This document shows, piece by piece, positions 12,561 to 25,195 of a stretch of DNA of 64,000 bases. Position numbers and translations under genes: made by a program. The DNA is from Labia minor. Lineage: Eukaryota > Arthropoda > Insecta > Dermaptera > Spongiphoridae. Each line of letters begins with the position of its first letter. The stretch's first letter is position 1. The DNA lies in contig OY720347.1 in the NCBI GenBank assembly GCA_963082975.1, positions 11,576,225 to 11,640,224 of the forward strand, read 5' to 3'. Below the pieces are notes generated by a model that had not been told where the DNA came from, searched no databases, and saw only the letters and a program-made list of their open reading frames with translations.

Positions 12561-15292
12561 GTCAGCTACCCTTTTAAAATATTATATTTTCACAACATGC
12601 ATGTTTGTTTTGTTTTTTGTTTTTTGTTTTTTTACTTTTAATTAAATTAGAATTTCAAATATAAATTTCTGACAACATACCTATTATATATTTTTATATA
12701 TAATATATATATATATATAAAGATATATAAATAGTAGTAATGTTGTTATTTCTTTGACAAATTTTTAATTTTTTAATTAATATATAAAACATATGGTTGA
12801 AATTTTCATTATAGTGATGTTGTTTAGAACAAAGGGCGTAGTCAAAGATTAATCCAATCGATTTTTTTTTGTGTTCTTGTTTTCATTAAAAATATAATGT
12901 TATACTTAATATATTCAGAAAAAAATACTAAACAATAAAATACTATACTTAAATGAATTTGATTTTTATGATTTTTTTTTAATTAAAATCAAATTCTAAA
13001 TCAATTCATTTTTCTAGTTTATTTTATTGATTAAATAAACTACATGAATTTAAAAAGTTTAAATATTTACTTATAGTTTTTATTTCAATTTAAATTTTTA
13101 CTAATTTTTTTTTATACCTTTAAAATCTTTCTTACACGTTAATATTTACATTCTTTTGTCTAACAAATACAATTTGTATTAGAAATGATATCTTCTTTTT
13201 CCAATTTTATCTCGAAAGCAAAATGGTTATTGTTGCTGGGTATTAAATCAACCAGCAAACTTGTGCACGGCGTATATATATATATATATATAAAGAGAGA
13301 GAGAGAGAGAGAATTCCAAAAAACAGCCATCTCGTTTGTTTTATTTTCTGCTTAGGGAAAATATTTTGAATATTTGCAATTCACTTCATCCATCCATTTT
13401 GGATTCAATTAAGTAACAGGCAAACCAACGAACACACACGATAAATAAATAAAATAAAATGTCAAGAATGAGTATAAATTAATCCGAGACAAATTTAGGT
13501 TCGTTACGATGAGATTATTATAGCAGACAGGGAGTTAGAATGATAAGGGGGAGGCAAAAGAGAGTGAGGTTAAAATAATTTTCATCCCTATTTTAATTTT
13601 ATGATTTATCGCGCATTGATATCACCGATTATAATGAAAATTTTAACTCAGAGGGTGGATCTCTTCACATTCTTCCCTTCTCTTTCGTCTAGAATTTATA
13701 TTTTATTACTGTTGTTGCTTTTTGTAATCTTTTTTTTTTTTCAAATTTATTCTCTCTACAAAAATACTGTTTTTTTCTAATACGTTTAAGAATTTTTCAA
13801 ATGTACTCTTTTTGTTTTGTGTTTCTTTATTGTAGTATTTATTTTTTCAAATAAATTTTTTTTATCCGAGCTGTACATAATCATAATATCGTCCGTGAAT
13901 AATAGTAAAAATTCTAAAATCAGCATCCCAGAAACAATTTCTATTTAAATATAATATAATTTATATTTAATTATAAAGATAAATAATTTATAATGATATA
14001 ACTTTATCCAAAACTAATTCGTACATTTTAGTAAAACAAACTTTAACTATTTATTGAAAAAATATTATATTTACGAGTCGTTTAGTTACTGAAAAAATTA
14101 ATTTAGATTTCATATAAAATATAAAAAATCAAGTATATATAGGCTTTTCCTATCTAATCTCTTCCTCATAAACAACTCAAATAGTATTCTATCATTCAGA
14201 ATATTAAATTTCAATAATTTAGTTTTTATGTCGATGTTTTGTTATTCTATTGACATCAGACATAAGAATAAACTATATATATATATATATAATGATGCTT
14301 TATATTATTAGATGCCATAATGATTTAGTTAAATCAAAATGATGAAAAGTACCTTCAATCTGAATTTTCGTGAAATTCATTTCTTAAAATTGTTTATAAT
14401 CTGTTTTTTATTTCTTCTTATTTTCATGAATAAAATGCTAAATAAAAAATAAAAATATTTCTTTAGATTGACTAAGCAAAAGGACATATCAGTGTTTTTT
14501 GATCATTCAATTCAGCTTATGCACGATTTCTCTTTAAGTATTCATAAAGGATTTCAAAATTAGCCAAGAAGAAGAGGATGATGATGAACAGAAAAGAGAG
14601 GAGAGAGCTTACTGAATTACTCACACTCATTAATCTTATGCAAGTGTGTGTGTGTGTGTGAGTGTGTGTTAGAAAGAAAGAGGTGAAGATGAAGGAGTTG
14701 CGGGGGTGGTGCTGAAGACAAGTAGAGAGAGAGAGAGAGAAAGAGGAGGAGAGGTGGCTGTGAATCTGACATTCTTAAGCCGACATGTTAGTTGGTTGAC
14801 TCCTATCATCTGGAATAGATCACATTATCTGTATTCGACATCACTTTTCTCTCTCCCTCTCTCTTTTTTCTACATTCTCATTTTTTTAATTGTTGTTTTT
14901 CATTTCGTCTATTTTCATTCCCTTCTTTTTCTTCTCCCTGTTCATTCTCTTCTTCCACCACTCTTTTCTCCACCATCTTGGCTCACGAATTTATTTCTTC
15001 CAAACAATTAAACCAATTAGGGGAAAATATTTATTTAAATTTACAGAGTCATTAAGTTGGATGAAAATAAAACAAACAAACAAAACTTTAGCAGTAAAAC
15101 AAGGGAAAAAAGTGCAAACCAAAAAAAAAAACAAAAAAAAAAATGATATCAAGTAGTTGAGAGTAGGAGAATGGAATTTAATTAAATTAAAAATCAAAAT
15201 GAGAAAGTAATATTTTTTTCTGAAAAACAATTATTATAATATAAATATTATATTATAAATTATATATTATAATATAAATGTATAACCTAGAG

Positions 15293-15599
15293 CAGCGGTC
15301 AGGGAACTATTTTTAATCATTACCCCAAATTATTTTTGTGTAAGTTGATATTACCCAATGGAGAAGAGCAAAAAATATAAAAAAAAACGAAATCGCCTCT
15401 TCTTAGCATCTTTCCTATTATAGTCCCCCAATTTTGAAAAGACAATAATAAATAAAAATTTAATTTGTAAAAATACTAACAGGTTTATAAAATATCAAAT
15501 TAAAAATATATACTTTTTACACACAAAAGTTTTAATTTACCCCCAATAATTGTATTTTTACCCCATTTGGGGTAATTTACCCCGGTTCTCCGACCATTG
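15293..15599. mobile_element. hAT-type MITE
   Basis: The element starts CAGCGGTCAGGGAAC and ends GGTTCTCCGACCATTG, forming imperfect hAT-like inverted termini. The flanking 8-mers ACCTAGAG (15285-15292) and ATCTAGAG (15600-15607) differ at one base, consistent with an 8-bp target duplication of some age. ACCCC-rich blocks recur inside. There is no coding capacity. Confidence 0.75.
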
Positions 15600-16249
15600 A
15601 TCTAGAGATTTCCTTTGGGAAATATTATTCATGTTATCAACTAATAGTATCGTATAACTTTATAAAAATAATGCAAAAGAGTCGATTTTCATTTAAAAAA
15701 TAAAATATCTCTGCTCTAAATATAAATTTTTATATCAAAAGATTTATAATCAAAATTATTATATAATTTTTCTGCTTAAATTATTATTTTATTTGGGTAC
15801 TTGTCTAATTTGTTCATGAAATAGATAAATATTTTTAAAAATAGTGAAGTAAAAGAAATTTTTGCTTATAGTTTATAAATGTATTTTAATATATTAATCA
15901 TATTTTAATATAATACCGTTTGAATTGTATTTGCAATTTCCACCTTCATTTTGAATTTATTCCATGTATTTCATTATTTTTTTTTTTTTTGTTTTTTTTT
16001 CTTTTGTAATATTTCACTTTTAGTTATTTTAATCTCACATGTTAAAAATAAAGCTTATTAAATTAAAAAATAAATATATTTGTTGTTAATTATGAAAGAA
16101 AAATAATTTCTCCCACGAAATGTTATTATTATTCTTTGTTATAATTTGTTTGTGTGTATGTGTGTGTGTGTATGTGTGTATGTTTATGCTTAATCTTTTT
16201 GTTTCTCTCTCATTCTTCTTTTGGTCGATATTCAAACAAAATATCACGG

Positions 16250-16600
16250 CTAATTGGTAGACCTAGCAACGGTCCTAATTAGTTCACTAAAAACGATGAC
16301 AACCGATAAATGAATGACGCTTCGTTGGTGGGAGTAAAGAGTTAAGAACCCGAAGAGCAAGATATTGACTGATAATTCAACAAATTGAAATGCTGGATGG
16401 ATGAGAAGGGCAGAACAAACACGCATATTTTCAAAATCGGTCCAAGTTCACGGACCAATTCATTCACCCTCATGATGGTTTAGATGATATGATATGATAA
16501 CTCGAGAAAGAGAGAAAGAGAGAGAGAGGAAAAAAGACAAAAATCAATCTGGCAGATGGGCAACAGATCACGTTGGTCCAATAGTTATCGGCCAAAGGGT
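16250..16600. promoter_or_regulatory. Candidate regulatory island in intron 2
   Basis: About 350 bp of balanced-composition, non-repetitive sequence. It includes homeobox-like TAATTGG and TAATTAG, CCTAGCAAC (half X-box-like), GATAA motifs and a palindromic stretch around GGTCCAAGTTCACGGACC. It has no coding frame. The call rests on composition and motif density against an AT-rich background, so it is tentative. Confidence 0.3.
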
Positions 16601-16685
16601 TTAGAAATTTTGAAAATCTCTCGAGTCAATGAATTTTATACATAAAATGTTTTTTCTTTAACAATCTTTTTCCTATCCTTTTTAA

Positions 16686-16767
16686 CACGTTCTTGCCTGC
16701 ATGTACCACCGGTGGCTCATGCCTCCACATAAAATAAATAGACAAATTAGAAGCCGGCGGGAACGTG
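16686..16767. mobile_element. piggyBac-type MITE, 82 bp, TTAA flanks
   Basis: The element begins CACGTTCTTGCC and ends GGCGGGAACGTG, and TTAA lies immediately on both sides (16682-16685 and 16768-16771). TTAA target duplication is diagnostic of the piggyBac superfamily. The core GCATGTACCACCGGTGGCTC recurs at 62.36 kb in a second copy. It is too short for coding. Confidence 0.8.
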
Positions 16768-16989
16768 TTAAAGGCATATTTATATTTTTGACATTTAATT
16801 TCATATTAATATGAAATAGTATATTCTAAATATTTTTTAAAAAAATATTATTCTTAATTATTTAGCATTCTAAAAAAAAAATCATAGGTGTACAGCATTT
16901 TTTAGTGAAATAATGAAATATAATATTTTATTTATGACTTGATAATCTCTAAGTATTTCTGTATAATAAATACATGATAAAGGATAGAT

Positions 16990-17202
16990 CAGTGGTTCTC
17001 AAACTTTTTTTTACCGCGGCACACTTTTAACGGTTCAAAAATTTGGCGGCACACAAAGAAAATGATAAGTGTAAAAGAGTATCATATTGAAAAAAGTGGT
17101 TCCAAAAACGTTTTTTTTTAGAACCAAATTGAAAAAAATTTAGAAAAAAAAGTCGGAAATGTTTAAGAGCCTCATAATCTCGCGGCACAGTGGTTGAGAA
17201 AC
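16990..17202. mobile_element. hAT-like MITE, CGGCACAC family copy 1
   Basis: It begins CAGTGGTTCTCAAAC, has GGCACAC blocks inside the left end and ends CGCGGCACAGTGGTTGAGAAA. It is closely similar to 19038-19262 through most of its length, including AGAACCAAATTGAAAAA and GTCGGAAATGTTTAAGAGCC. A clean 8-bp duplication is not visible, so the right terminus may be eroded. Confidence 0.7.
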
Positions 17203-17869
17203 GAAATTTCAATTCATTTCATTCAAAGAAATTTCATGTTCTTTGAATAATGTTTTTTACTGGTATTGGTTTGTTGTTGTTGTTGTTGTTGTTTTAAAAT
17301 ATATATATATATATATATTAATTTACAAATAAATCATATGTATTTGGGTAATTATTGGAAATTGAACAATTGAAGATAGGATGGGCCAATGAAATTTCCG
17401 ATAAATAGGTAACATAAGTCTAATAATCCATTGAAGGAATTCGGTGCCAAGAAATTTAACAAACAAAATTATTCTATTCATTTTTAATCAATCAATTTTT
17501 CACAACAAATGTTTTGTTTTTTTTAAATAATAAAAATATTTTAGTAAAATTGAAAAATTTATATAAATTTACTATTTATATAAAATTAATCAAATTATTA
17601 AATATTAAAAATACAACAAATTATAGTATATTTTTAATTATTTAAACTAGTTTGGTTCTTGTATATACAACAAAAAAAAAAATAAAATAAAAAGACAACA
17701 AAGTGGAAATAGTATATGTATACCTACGAATTAAGTAAATAAGAAATTGATAAATAAATAAATGGAAATTTGTTGTTTGAAAAATTCAGTTATCTTATAT
17801 GGTGGTTTATATCTTGGCTTATATAGTATAACCGAGTATATATCCGAGTATATCGTATCTATATTTATT

Positions 17870-18130
17870 AGATATGCCGTTGGATCTTGGTGCGGTTGAA
17901 TTGCATCCTGCAACACACACGTTCCAGATATGCGTCTCGGATGTCAACGACATCTTCCACTAATTTATGGCGAATTTCTGCAACAGAAGAGAGAGTCGAG
18001 TTTCTTTCCAAGTGGAATTGTGCACCTGCCGAGGGATCCGGCGGCTCTCTTGCAAAGTGCATCGGTATCGCTTACCCAGTCAGAGAGACAGATTTTATAA
18101 CGACACCCGGGCAAGAAATTGGATATACCG
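17870..18130 (-). pseudogene. Possible DDE-transposase C-terminal remnant
   Basis: The minus strand encodes about 64 codons without a stop, containing EIRHKLVEDVVDIRDAYLER followed by VCCRMQFN. The pattern (charged helix, then R-V-x-x-R near the end) is reminiscent of the C terminus of mariner/Tc1-related transposases. The other strand also has an open frame of about 90 codons over the same DNA. GC content is far above the neighbourhood, so this is an imported or once-coding piece. Family assignment is weak; an unrecognised host pseudogene is the alternative. Confidence 0.3.
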
Positions 18131-19037
18131 AAAAAAAAAAAAAAAATCAAATCAAATAAAATAATCCAAGATGAAATCGATGGCTGTCTTTGTTTTTTGT
18201 TTTTTTGTTTTTTTCTTTCTTTCTTTTTTCTTTTTAAAGTTTATCTTCTTATCTCCTTAAATTTCAATTCTACAAATTGATTCACATTTGTAAAACAAGA
18301 ATCGATACCTATTATAAATATTTATAAGAAATGTAGGATTATCATCAAAATGTTGAATTCGTTGCAATTAGATAAGAATTGTTTCAATAAACTGATTAAG
18401 CTGATTAAGTTCGTCAAAGGATTTACACACGAAATTTAAGAGGAAGGTGAAGGAGATCATTTTCCAAGATCAAATGACATCTTGTCACACTCGTTTAATT
18501 GAAATATGTATTATTATATTAATGAATTTCTGAAATTTCTTAATCATTATTTCATTAAAACTAATTAAGTGGGGATTTTAAGCGTACCTATTTCAAAGTT
18601 TTTTTTTTTTAATATTATAATATAATATATAATTACAAGTCATAAATAGTTTGTGAATTCTAAAATGACGAATAGAAAAAAGGCCAAGGATAAAAAAAAG
18701 AAAGATAATTAACATAATTTATATAATCGAAAAATAAAACGGAAATTATCATGTTTTAAATTATATATAGATATCTATATATAAATCACAATTAAATAGT
18801 ATTTTTGTAATTAATAGGTATTCCCGTTTCTAAATAAATTATTCAATGATACGAGTATTTACACTTTAGGAAATATCTTATGTAAGGTAAAAATTTTTTA
18901 AAAGTAATACCTATTTGAGAGACATTTTTTTTTTATAAAATCTAGAATTTAAAAATATAATAAATTTACATAAATATCACCAATTTTTTTTTTGTTAAAT
19001 ATTTGAGATGAAAAATTTTCAATCTATTTTCATAAAA

Positions 19038-19262
19038 CAGTGATTCTCAACCTTTTTTTTTTTTTACCTAGGCACACTTTTAACGGTTTAAAAATTTTGC
19101 GGCACACAAAGAAAAAGATAAGTGTAAAAGTTTATCATATTGAAAAAAGTGGTACCAAAAACGGTTTACCTTTTTTTTAGAAGCAAATTGAATAAATTTA
19201 GAAAAAAAAGTCGGAAATGTTTAAGAGCCTCATAATCTCGCGGCACAGTGGTTGAAAATCAC
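19038..19262. mobile_element. hAT-like MITE, CGGCACAC family copy 2
   Basis: It starts CAGTGATTCTCAACC and ends GGTTGAAAATCAC, which pair as inverted termini. The body shares CACACTTTTAACGGTT, GCGGCACACAAAGAAAA and the right-hand third with the copy at 16990. The 8-bp flanks are only loosely similar. There is no coding frame. Confidence 0.72.
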
Positions 19263-20165
19263 ATCAAATAATAAATAAATTCAATTGAATTGAAATTAAT
19301 TTTTTTTTTTTTTGGATTTTGATTTTCATTAACTTATTTCTCTTTCTCTCTCTCTCTCCCATTCACTCTTGTTGTATTGTCATTTCGAGAAATGAAAAGA
19401 TAAACAAAACAACAAATAAATAACAACAACAACATTCAGCATCAAGAGAAAACCTTTTATTTTCAGTATATTATAAGCTTTTGTTTCGAATTTTATTATT
19501 TAAAATACAGAAAACAGAATATTATTGTCAACTGGATGGTGAACGAGGGGAGGAGATTGAGATGGAGGGGGTAGGGAATGGGGAACAAAGGAAGGGTTGC
19601 GTTTTTGTTTATAGATTTTCCAATGAACACTTCACTCACTCAATGCTCCAAAACAAAATGGCCTTTCATTGATGTTGCGCATGTGATGACAACAGTATAG
19701 GTGAGGGAGTGGAAGTGGGAGGAGTAGGGTGGAGGGTGAATTGTGTGACGCTTCATTTACACTTCCAATAATAATAAAAAAAAAAAAAACGATTTCACTC
19801 AGCAAACATTTTACATTGTCAATAAAATTATAGTATATAATTTCTAATGAGATATAATAATGTTTGAATAAAATTTTAATCTAATATTTAGAAAATTATC
19901 TAAAAAAAAATCTAATTAAAAATATCAATTTTTAAATTACTTAATTTTTATAAAATATTTCCGTATTAAAACTCTCCTTTATTGATCGCAAATGTTAAAT
20001 TATTATTCTACGCTTAAGAAAAGAAATTAATTAATTTTCTTATAATTTCTCACTTTAATATTATGATAAAATTTTTTTGAATATTAATTATTATTCGTTT
20101 TTTTTATCCTTTATGGAAAATTTATAATATAATTTATCAATGAACAATGAATATACTGACATATA

Positions 20166-20243
20166 CAGGGTGTCCCAAAATGAAAGAGCAGATTTGTCTC
20201 TAATACAAAATTGAAATCTGATCTTTCATTTTGGGACACCCTG
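20166..20243. mobile_element. Tiny Tc1/mariner-type MITE (78 bp)
   Basis: Inverted termini CAGGGTGTCCCAAAATGAAA and its reverse complement pair almost perfectly over about 24 bp. TA lies on both sides (20164-20165 and 20244-20245), the target duplication of Tc1/mariner elements. The ACAGGGTGTCCC tip is common among such elements in arthropods. The transcript would fold into a near-perfect hairpin. Confidence 0.8.
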
Positions 20244-21059
20244 TATTTAATGTGTGAATATATGGTATTAAATTAAATTTATTAAGATAATTTATTAATT
20301 AATTAATTCTGTTCTGTAAAAACAGCAAAATTTTAATACAAAAAAAAATGAAAAAAAAATCACTTGTAGGAAAGTATCAGTTTAAACTGTGGCGTTGGAT
20401 GAAAGGGAGGGGGCGGGGGGTAATTTGAGTCATTGAGTCTTAGAAAATGAAGTTAATGATGATTTTATATTTTTTATTTGATGGTGAAATTTGAGAGACC
20501 TCTTTCAAAGGGTTAAGCTAACAAATCCAAAGATTCGTTCGATACGTGGTTCTCCCACAAGTTATTTGATTGATTTTTTTTTTCTCTCCCCCTCTTTTGC
20601 TCTTATCTCTTTATTTTTTAATTTAATTTCTTAACTGTTCACAATCCATACTTTATTTATTTCATAGTTTACTTGTTAGTTATTTTAATAAAATAAAAAA
20701 AAAAAAAACGAAAGAAAACGAAAGAAAACAATATTCATTTATTTTTCTTTTAAAATTTTTAATTAATAAAATAAATAAATATTGGATAAATTATTATTTT
20801 TTGCTGATAATCTTTTTCCATATCATTTTATTGAATCATTTTCCTTTTAAATATAGATATTTACTTTATGTACATATAATAATATATTATTATATTAAAC
20901 GTGAAATTGTGATTGAAATTCCTTGCAGTGATAAGTGTTTTTTTATATATATATAATATAAGAAATGATAAAAAAAACTATGTTGGTTTTAATTAACTGA
21001 TAAGATAATCGGAGAGATTGGAATAGAAAAAAAAACAATCTTCTTTGATTTGATATTAA

Positions 21060-21480
21060 TCAAACAGGATTATCTCTCGTAACTTTGGTTGAAACACGTA
21101 TCGAACATCTTGAAATCACATGTCCATTCAAGGACATTGAAGGACAGAAGGGGGTAAAGAGAGGGCGGATATGAAAAGAGGGGACCAATATCCGTCTCAC
21201 AGGGATGATCGATGACGAAGAACTGATGAGAGAGTATCGAGGGGGGCTGGGGGTGGGGGAAATCCAAGTCTATACTTTTGTATTTTATATGAATCTTGAA
21301 TAAATTACATGGCCAATGAATGAAGAGGAGGAGGGGGAGGGTAAGAGGGAGGTGAGGCGGGCGTCTGTCTTAAATGGCACCTGCACATACAAATTAGAAT
21401 ATGCATTCGTCCAAAAACACAATAAAATTGCATGATTACATTGGATTCTCTTATCTTCCTTCAAAACACCCACCACAATA
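21060..21480. promoter_or_regulatory. Candidate regulatory island in intron 2
   Basis: About 420 bp of G-rich but non-repetitive sequence with balanced composition, flanked by AT-rich DNA. It contains GATTATCTC (GATA-like), GGACATTGAAGGACAG, GATGATCGATGACG and TTACATTGG. The two small minus-strand open frames across it look like chance. Regulatory function is inferred from composition only. Confidence 0.28.
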
Positions 21481-22129
21481 AAAGAGAAGAAGAAAATTGA
21501 TTAGATTTTTAGATTTTTTATATTAGATAAACTTCTTTCTTAATTTTTCTTTATTGTTTTTCTTCTTCTGAAATAAATATTGTAAAGAATTTATGGGCAA
21601 AATTTTGATTAATTTTTTTTTTGTGTTTTTTTTTAATCGATATTTTTTATTTTTTATTTTTTAATTTATTTTTGGTAAAAATTTCAACATCATTTTTTTT
21701 TTAAAAAATAAATGATTTATTTATTTATTTATTTAAAAGAATTATTTATTATTTGAATATTTTTTTTTAAATATTTTTTAAATATTTAAGTAATTTGGAA
21801 AACTAAAATAGAAAAAATATACACATAATTTTTTTATAAAAGTTTGATTTTAATTAATCTATATTTATAAAAACATAAAAAAATTAAAAAAAAGATAATT
21901 TTATATCGAGAGGAGGAATAGGAGGAATAATTCAATTTGATATCGAAAGAATTATATATATATATAAATATTGGAAATACTTTAATTAATTGATTTTATT
22001 TACAATTTGTTTTGATAAGATAGGAATTTTTTAAGTGGAAAAATGACATCTGGATGTAATGATAAATTTATTATAGTTAGAATTACATTTTATATTGTAA
22101 TCATTATATATATATATATATATATATAT

Positions 22130-22600
22130 ATACTAGCCGTTCCCCGCATCATATGCTGCGGGCGGCATATTACTCTTATTAGAGGGACAGGCGGCTTCTA
22201 TTCGCACGAGATTGATTAATAATAATAATTTCTAGAAAATTTTGTTTCAAATACTTACAAAACAACACAATGTTTAAATATAAAATTAATAACTTTATTC
22301 AAATCGTCGTAAGTTTGTTTTTTTTTATTTTTTTTTCAATATTTAATAATAACAAAACAAAATTTGAAAAAAATTGTGTTAGTAACAAATTAATAATTTT
22401 GATAGGTTACTTTTTATGTTTATTATGTTTAATAAAAAATAATATTAATATCAAAAATTAGAATATTTCAATTTGTGTATTTAAAATTTCGTTTTTATTT
22501 TAAATTCTATAAAAATTGTAAATTGTACAATTCTAAATTTGTAGATAACTTCATAATTTTATACACACATACATATATAGAAAATTATATATATATTGAT
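22130..22600 (+). repeat. Dispersed repeat family R1, second copy
   Basis: After a (TA)n tract it begins TACTAGCCGTTCCCCGC and includes a GC-rich head (to about 22205) absent from the copy at 1606. It then matches that copy through AAATTTTGTTTC, CTTACAAAACAACACAATGT and TTCAAATCGTCGTAAG. The ACTAG...CCCCGC head resembles a widespread type of arthropod repeat whose class is unsettled. Confidence 0.55.
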
Positions 22601-22739
22601 ATAATTTTGAAGATAACTAATAAATAGAAATCTTTCTTGAAACATTAAATAATAATAATAATACTAATAATAATAAAAATTGATGATGGTATTGAAATTG
22701 TATTCCATTCCTCTTCTAGTCACCGTCACATTTCACCCT

Positions 22740-23040
22740 CTTTTATTCCTCTTTTGACAGAAAACCATCCCCTTTAGCTCTCGACATGTTTTCAAATAGA
22801 ATCAATAGAAAAATTGATTCGACGACTGTAGAGGTGTTTACTTTGAAGTTGCTAGGCAACTGGGAAAACAAAATGGCCGCCCTCCCGGTAGACAAACATG
22901 GCGACGGGACCGGTCGGCGCGCGCGGCTGAAAATCAATGAAAAGGGGGAGATATTTTGTGTCCAAGTGAACTCAACGGTTGCCGTTCTGCCGTTTGCTTC
23001 TTGCTATCTTCTACTACAAGACCGAGCACGAAAGGGAATA
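22740..23040 (+). promoter_or_regulatory. CpG-rich island with perfect RFX X-box and paired YY1 sites
   Basis: GTTGCTAGGCAAC at 22848-22860 is a perfect palindromic X-box, the binding motif of RFX factors that drive ciliary genes. It is followed by AAAATGGCCGCC (about 22869-22880) and ACATGGCGAC (about 22896-22905), both fitting the YY1/Pho core on the same strand. CpG-rich CCGGTCGGCGCGCGCGG comes next. Such a cluster in a 75-80% AT intron is most like a promoter. A 111-codon open frame runs + from 22786 through 23121 but looks unrelated to known proteins. It could be an internal GATA-gene promoter, a nested gene's first exon, or an enhancer. Confidence 0.5.
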
Positions 23041-23538
23041 AGAGAAAGAGAAATAACAAATGAAACATCTTTCTATTTCTTAAGAATACAATTATTATTA
23101 TTATTTATAGAAAAATATTAATTAAATATTTTAATTATTTTAAAAGTAGAATCATTATTAAATGTATTTGTTTATATTAAGGTTATATAGGCATATATTA
23201 CAATATTTATAGGGTAAATAGTTAATTTTAAATCTTAAAAACAATATCCAATATCTACTACCTACCCCTTGCTAAATGCCATAATAAATAATTTATATTC
23301 ATTCAATCTTGTTAATTCATTCATTCCTTCATTCATTCATTCATGCGGTTATAAAAATCTACATATTAGCTCATATACCAAACAGGGCCAGGTGATACCT
23401 CCTTCACATTTTTTTTTCTTATCTCTACTTTGATTAATATCCGGTTCCGGTTTTTTTTAACGAATCTTATTTATTTATTTTTGCATCTCTACTTATCTAG
23501 ATAGCTAGCCAACTTTTATGGGTATATTCATTTTTATT

Positions 23539-23569
<31 letters not shown>

Positions 23570-23823
23570 ATTTTTTTGTTATTTTTTTTAATTATTGGAT
23601 TCCCAAATGCATATTCATAGAGTATGAATTCAATTGGAATTTATTATCTTTTTTTCTTAAGATAAAAAGACAAAAGAAAGAAATGAATAGTAAAAGAATG
23701 AATTTATGCAAGATTTTGATAATTTATGATCAAGATATTTACTTTTTTTATAATCTATTTAGAAAAATTAATAAAAAATGAAATCAAAATAAAAAAGAAA
23801 TAAATATGTAAAATACTATAATA

Positions 23824-24080
23824 CTTCTTCTTAAGGTGCCGGCTCCCTTTCGGAGTTAGGCTATCATCATGACTAGAATAGCCTTAGAAGCTGCCTAGCC
23901 ATGATAATTTTTCTTGGGAATGTTAATGCCGGGGTTTCCCGTTGCCTTCCGCATGTATAGAACCAGGAACAGACAGTTCCTGGAGCCGAAGGTAGCTGAT
24001 GTTAAATTGATTTTTATTAGAAAAATTTGTTCTACGTAGAAAATTGCTATGCTACATTCTCGGCTAGCTGCCTCCTCTAT
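23824..24080. repeat. Dispersed repeat family R2, long copy
   Basis: A GC-richer segment with AAGGTGCCGGCTCCC at one end and CTCGGCTAGCTGCCTCCTC at the other. The right-hand 120 bp recurs at 35260-35380, sharing AGAACCAGGAAC, GATGTTAAATTGA, TAGAAAATTGCTA and CTCGGCTAGCTGCCTCCTC. The left part, with AGGCTATCATCATGACTAG, is not repeated in this window. No terminal inverted repeat or coding remnant is seen. It may be a SINE-like or MITE family. Confidence 0.6.
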
Positions 24081-24349
24081 AATACTATAAATATGTAAAA
24101 TAAAAATAATGAATTGAATGAAATTTTGAAATAAATCTTGTTTACAAATACTCGTACATAAAATTTGTCCACAATTTGTTTATTATATTTTTTATTATCA
24201 TTTAATCACAATTGAATATTTTAGCAATATTCCTTAGATTATAAAAATTCATAATGATGAATTATCTAAAGCCTATTTTACAAAATGATATGTAATATAT
24301 AAAAGATTTTTAGCTCGTTACAAATAATTAACTAGATTTACTCTTTCAT

Positions 24350-24720
24350 CCCCTCCCTCATTCATCTCTTCCTCTTATAAACCCGGGGCCTCCTGTTTTA
24401 TAATGGCAATTCATTTATCATGGTGAAGCGATCTGCCACCATGAATGGAGCCCTTATTATTATGATTAGGTTTACTATTTAAAAAAAAGAGGGTTAAATT
24501 TCCCACACCCAAGCAAACGACCCTCTACGCCCTCCCACCTTTGGATGATAAACAAATGAACGACAGCTTTTTGGCATTTTCTCTGAGCAGCTGGCTCTAA
24601 AGGGGGTGGGGTGGGGGAAGAAAGAGGCATCCAATCAGAACAATTACCACAGATCTAATCTTTAAGCAACAAAAAGATTATCTCTCCAACACACCAATCC
24701 ATTTGATAGAACATAGAAAG
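24350..24720. promoter_or_regulatory. Candidate regulatory island in intron 2
   Basis: Non-repetitive sequence with TTTATAATGGC, CATTTATCATGG, TCTGCCACCATGAATGG, TTATTATGATTAGG (homeobox-like) and GAGCAGCTGGC (E-box). There is no coding frame. It is called on composition and motif density only. Confidence 0.3.
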
Positions 24721-25195
24721 ACAGACAGACGGACAATAGGGAGAGAACAAATGAGATTTATATATATATATATATTAGTATATATCAAGGGAAGCAAATT
24801 ATACCACTCTTTACAAGAGTTTATTAAATTATATATAAATTAAAAACAAATTATTATATATTATTATTATTTATATTTAAAAATAGTATAAGTATTAATA
24901 CTATAGTATTATATGTTGTATAATGTCTAAAATCAATTATATTAAATATAGGTACAATGAAACTATATTTAATCAATATTATTTAATATTTAGATAAATT
25001 TAAATTTATATTATATATTGTTTATTTTGGTAATTGTTTAGTGTAACTAATATATGATGGATTTTGATAAAACTTTGCCAGTGGATTTCTTATTTAATTC
25101 AAAACAAACTTTCCTTAAGAAGTATCTGGTGGTCGCTTCTAGTTTACGAGATAAAAATTATTAAAGTTTTATAGATAAACTAGTTATGAATGGGT

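Noticed and set aside
14580-14830. GA-rich and (TG)n region with a 101-codon frame
   Set aside because: Simple-sequence-driven frame; no domain or splice support.
22786-23121. A 111-codon frame over the X-box island
   Set aside because: The X-box and YY1 motifs fall inside it, the peptide matches nothing recognised and its end is low complexity; regulatory DNA explains it better.
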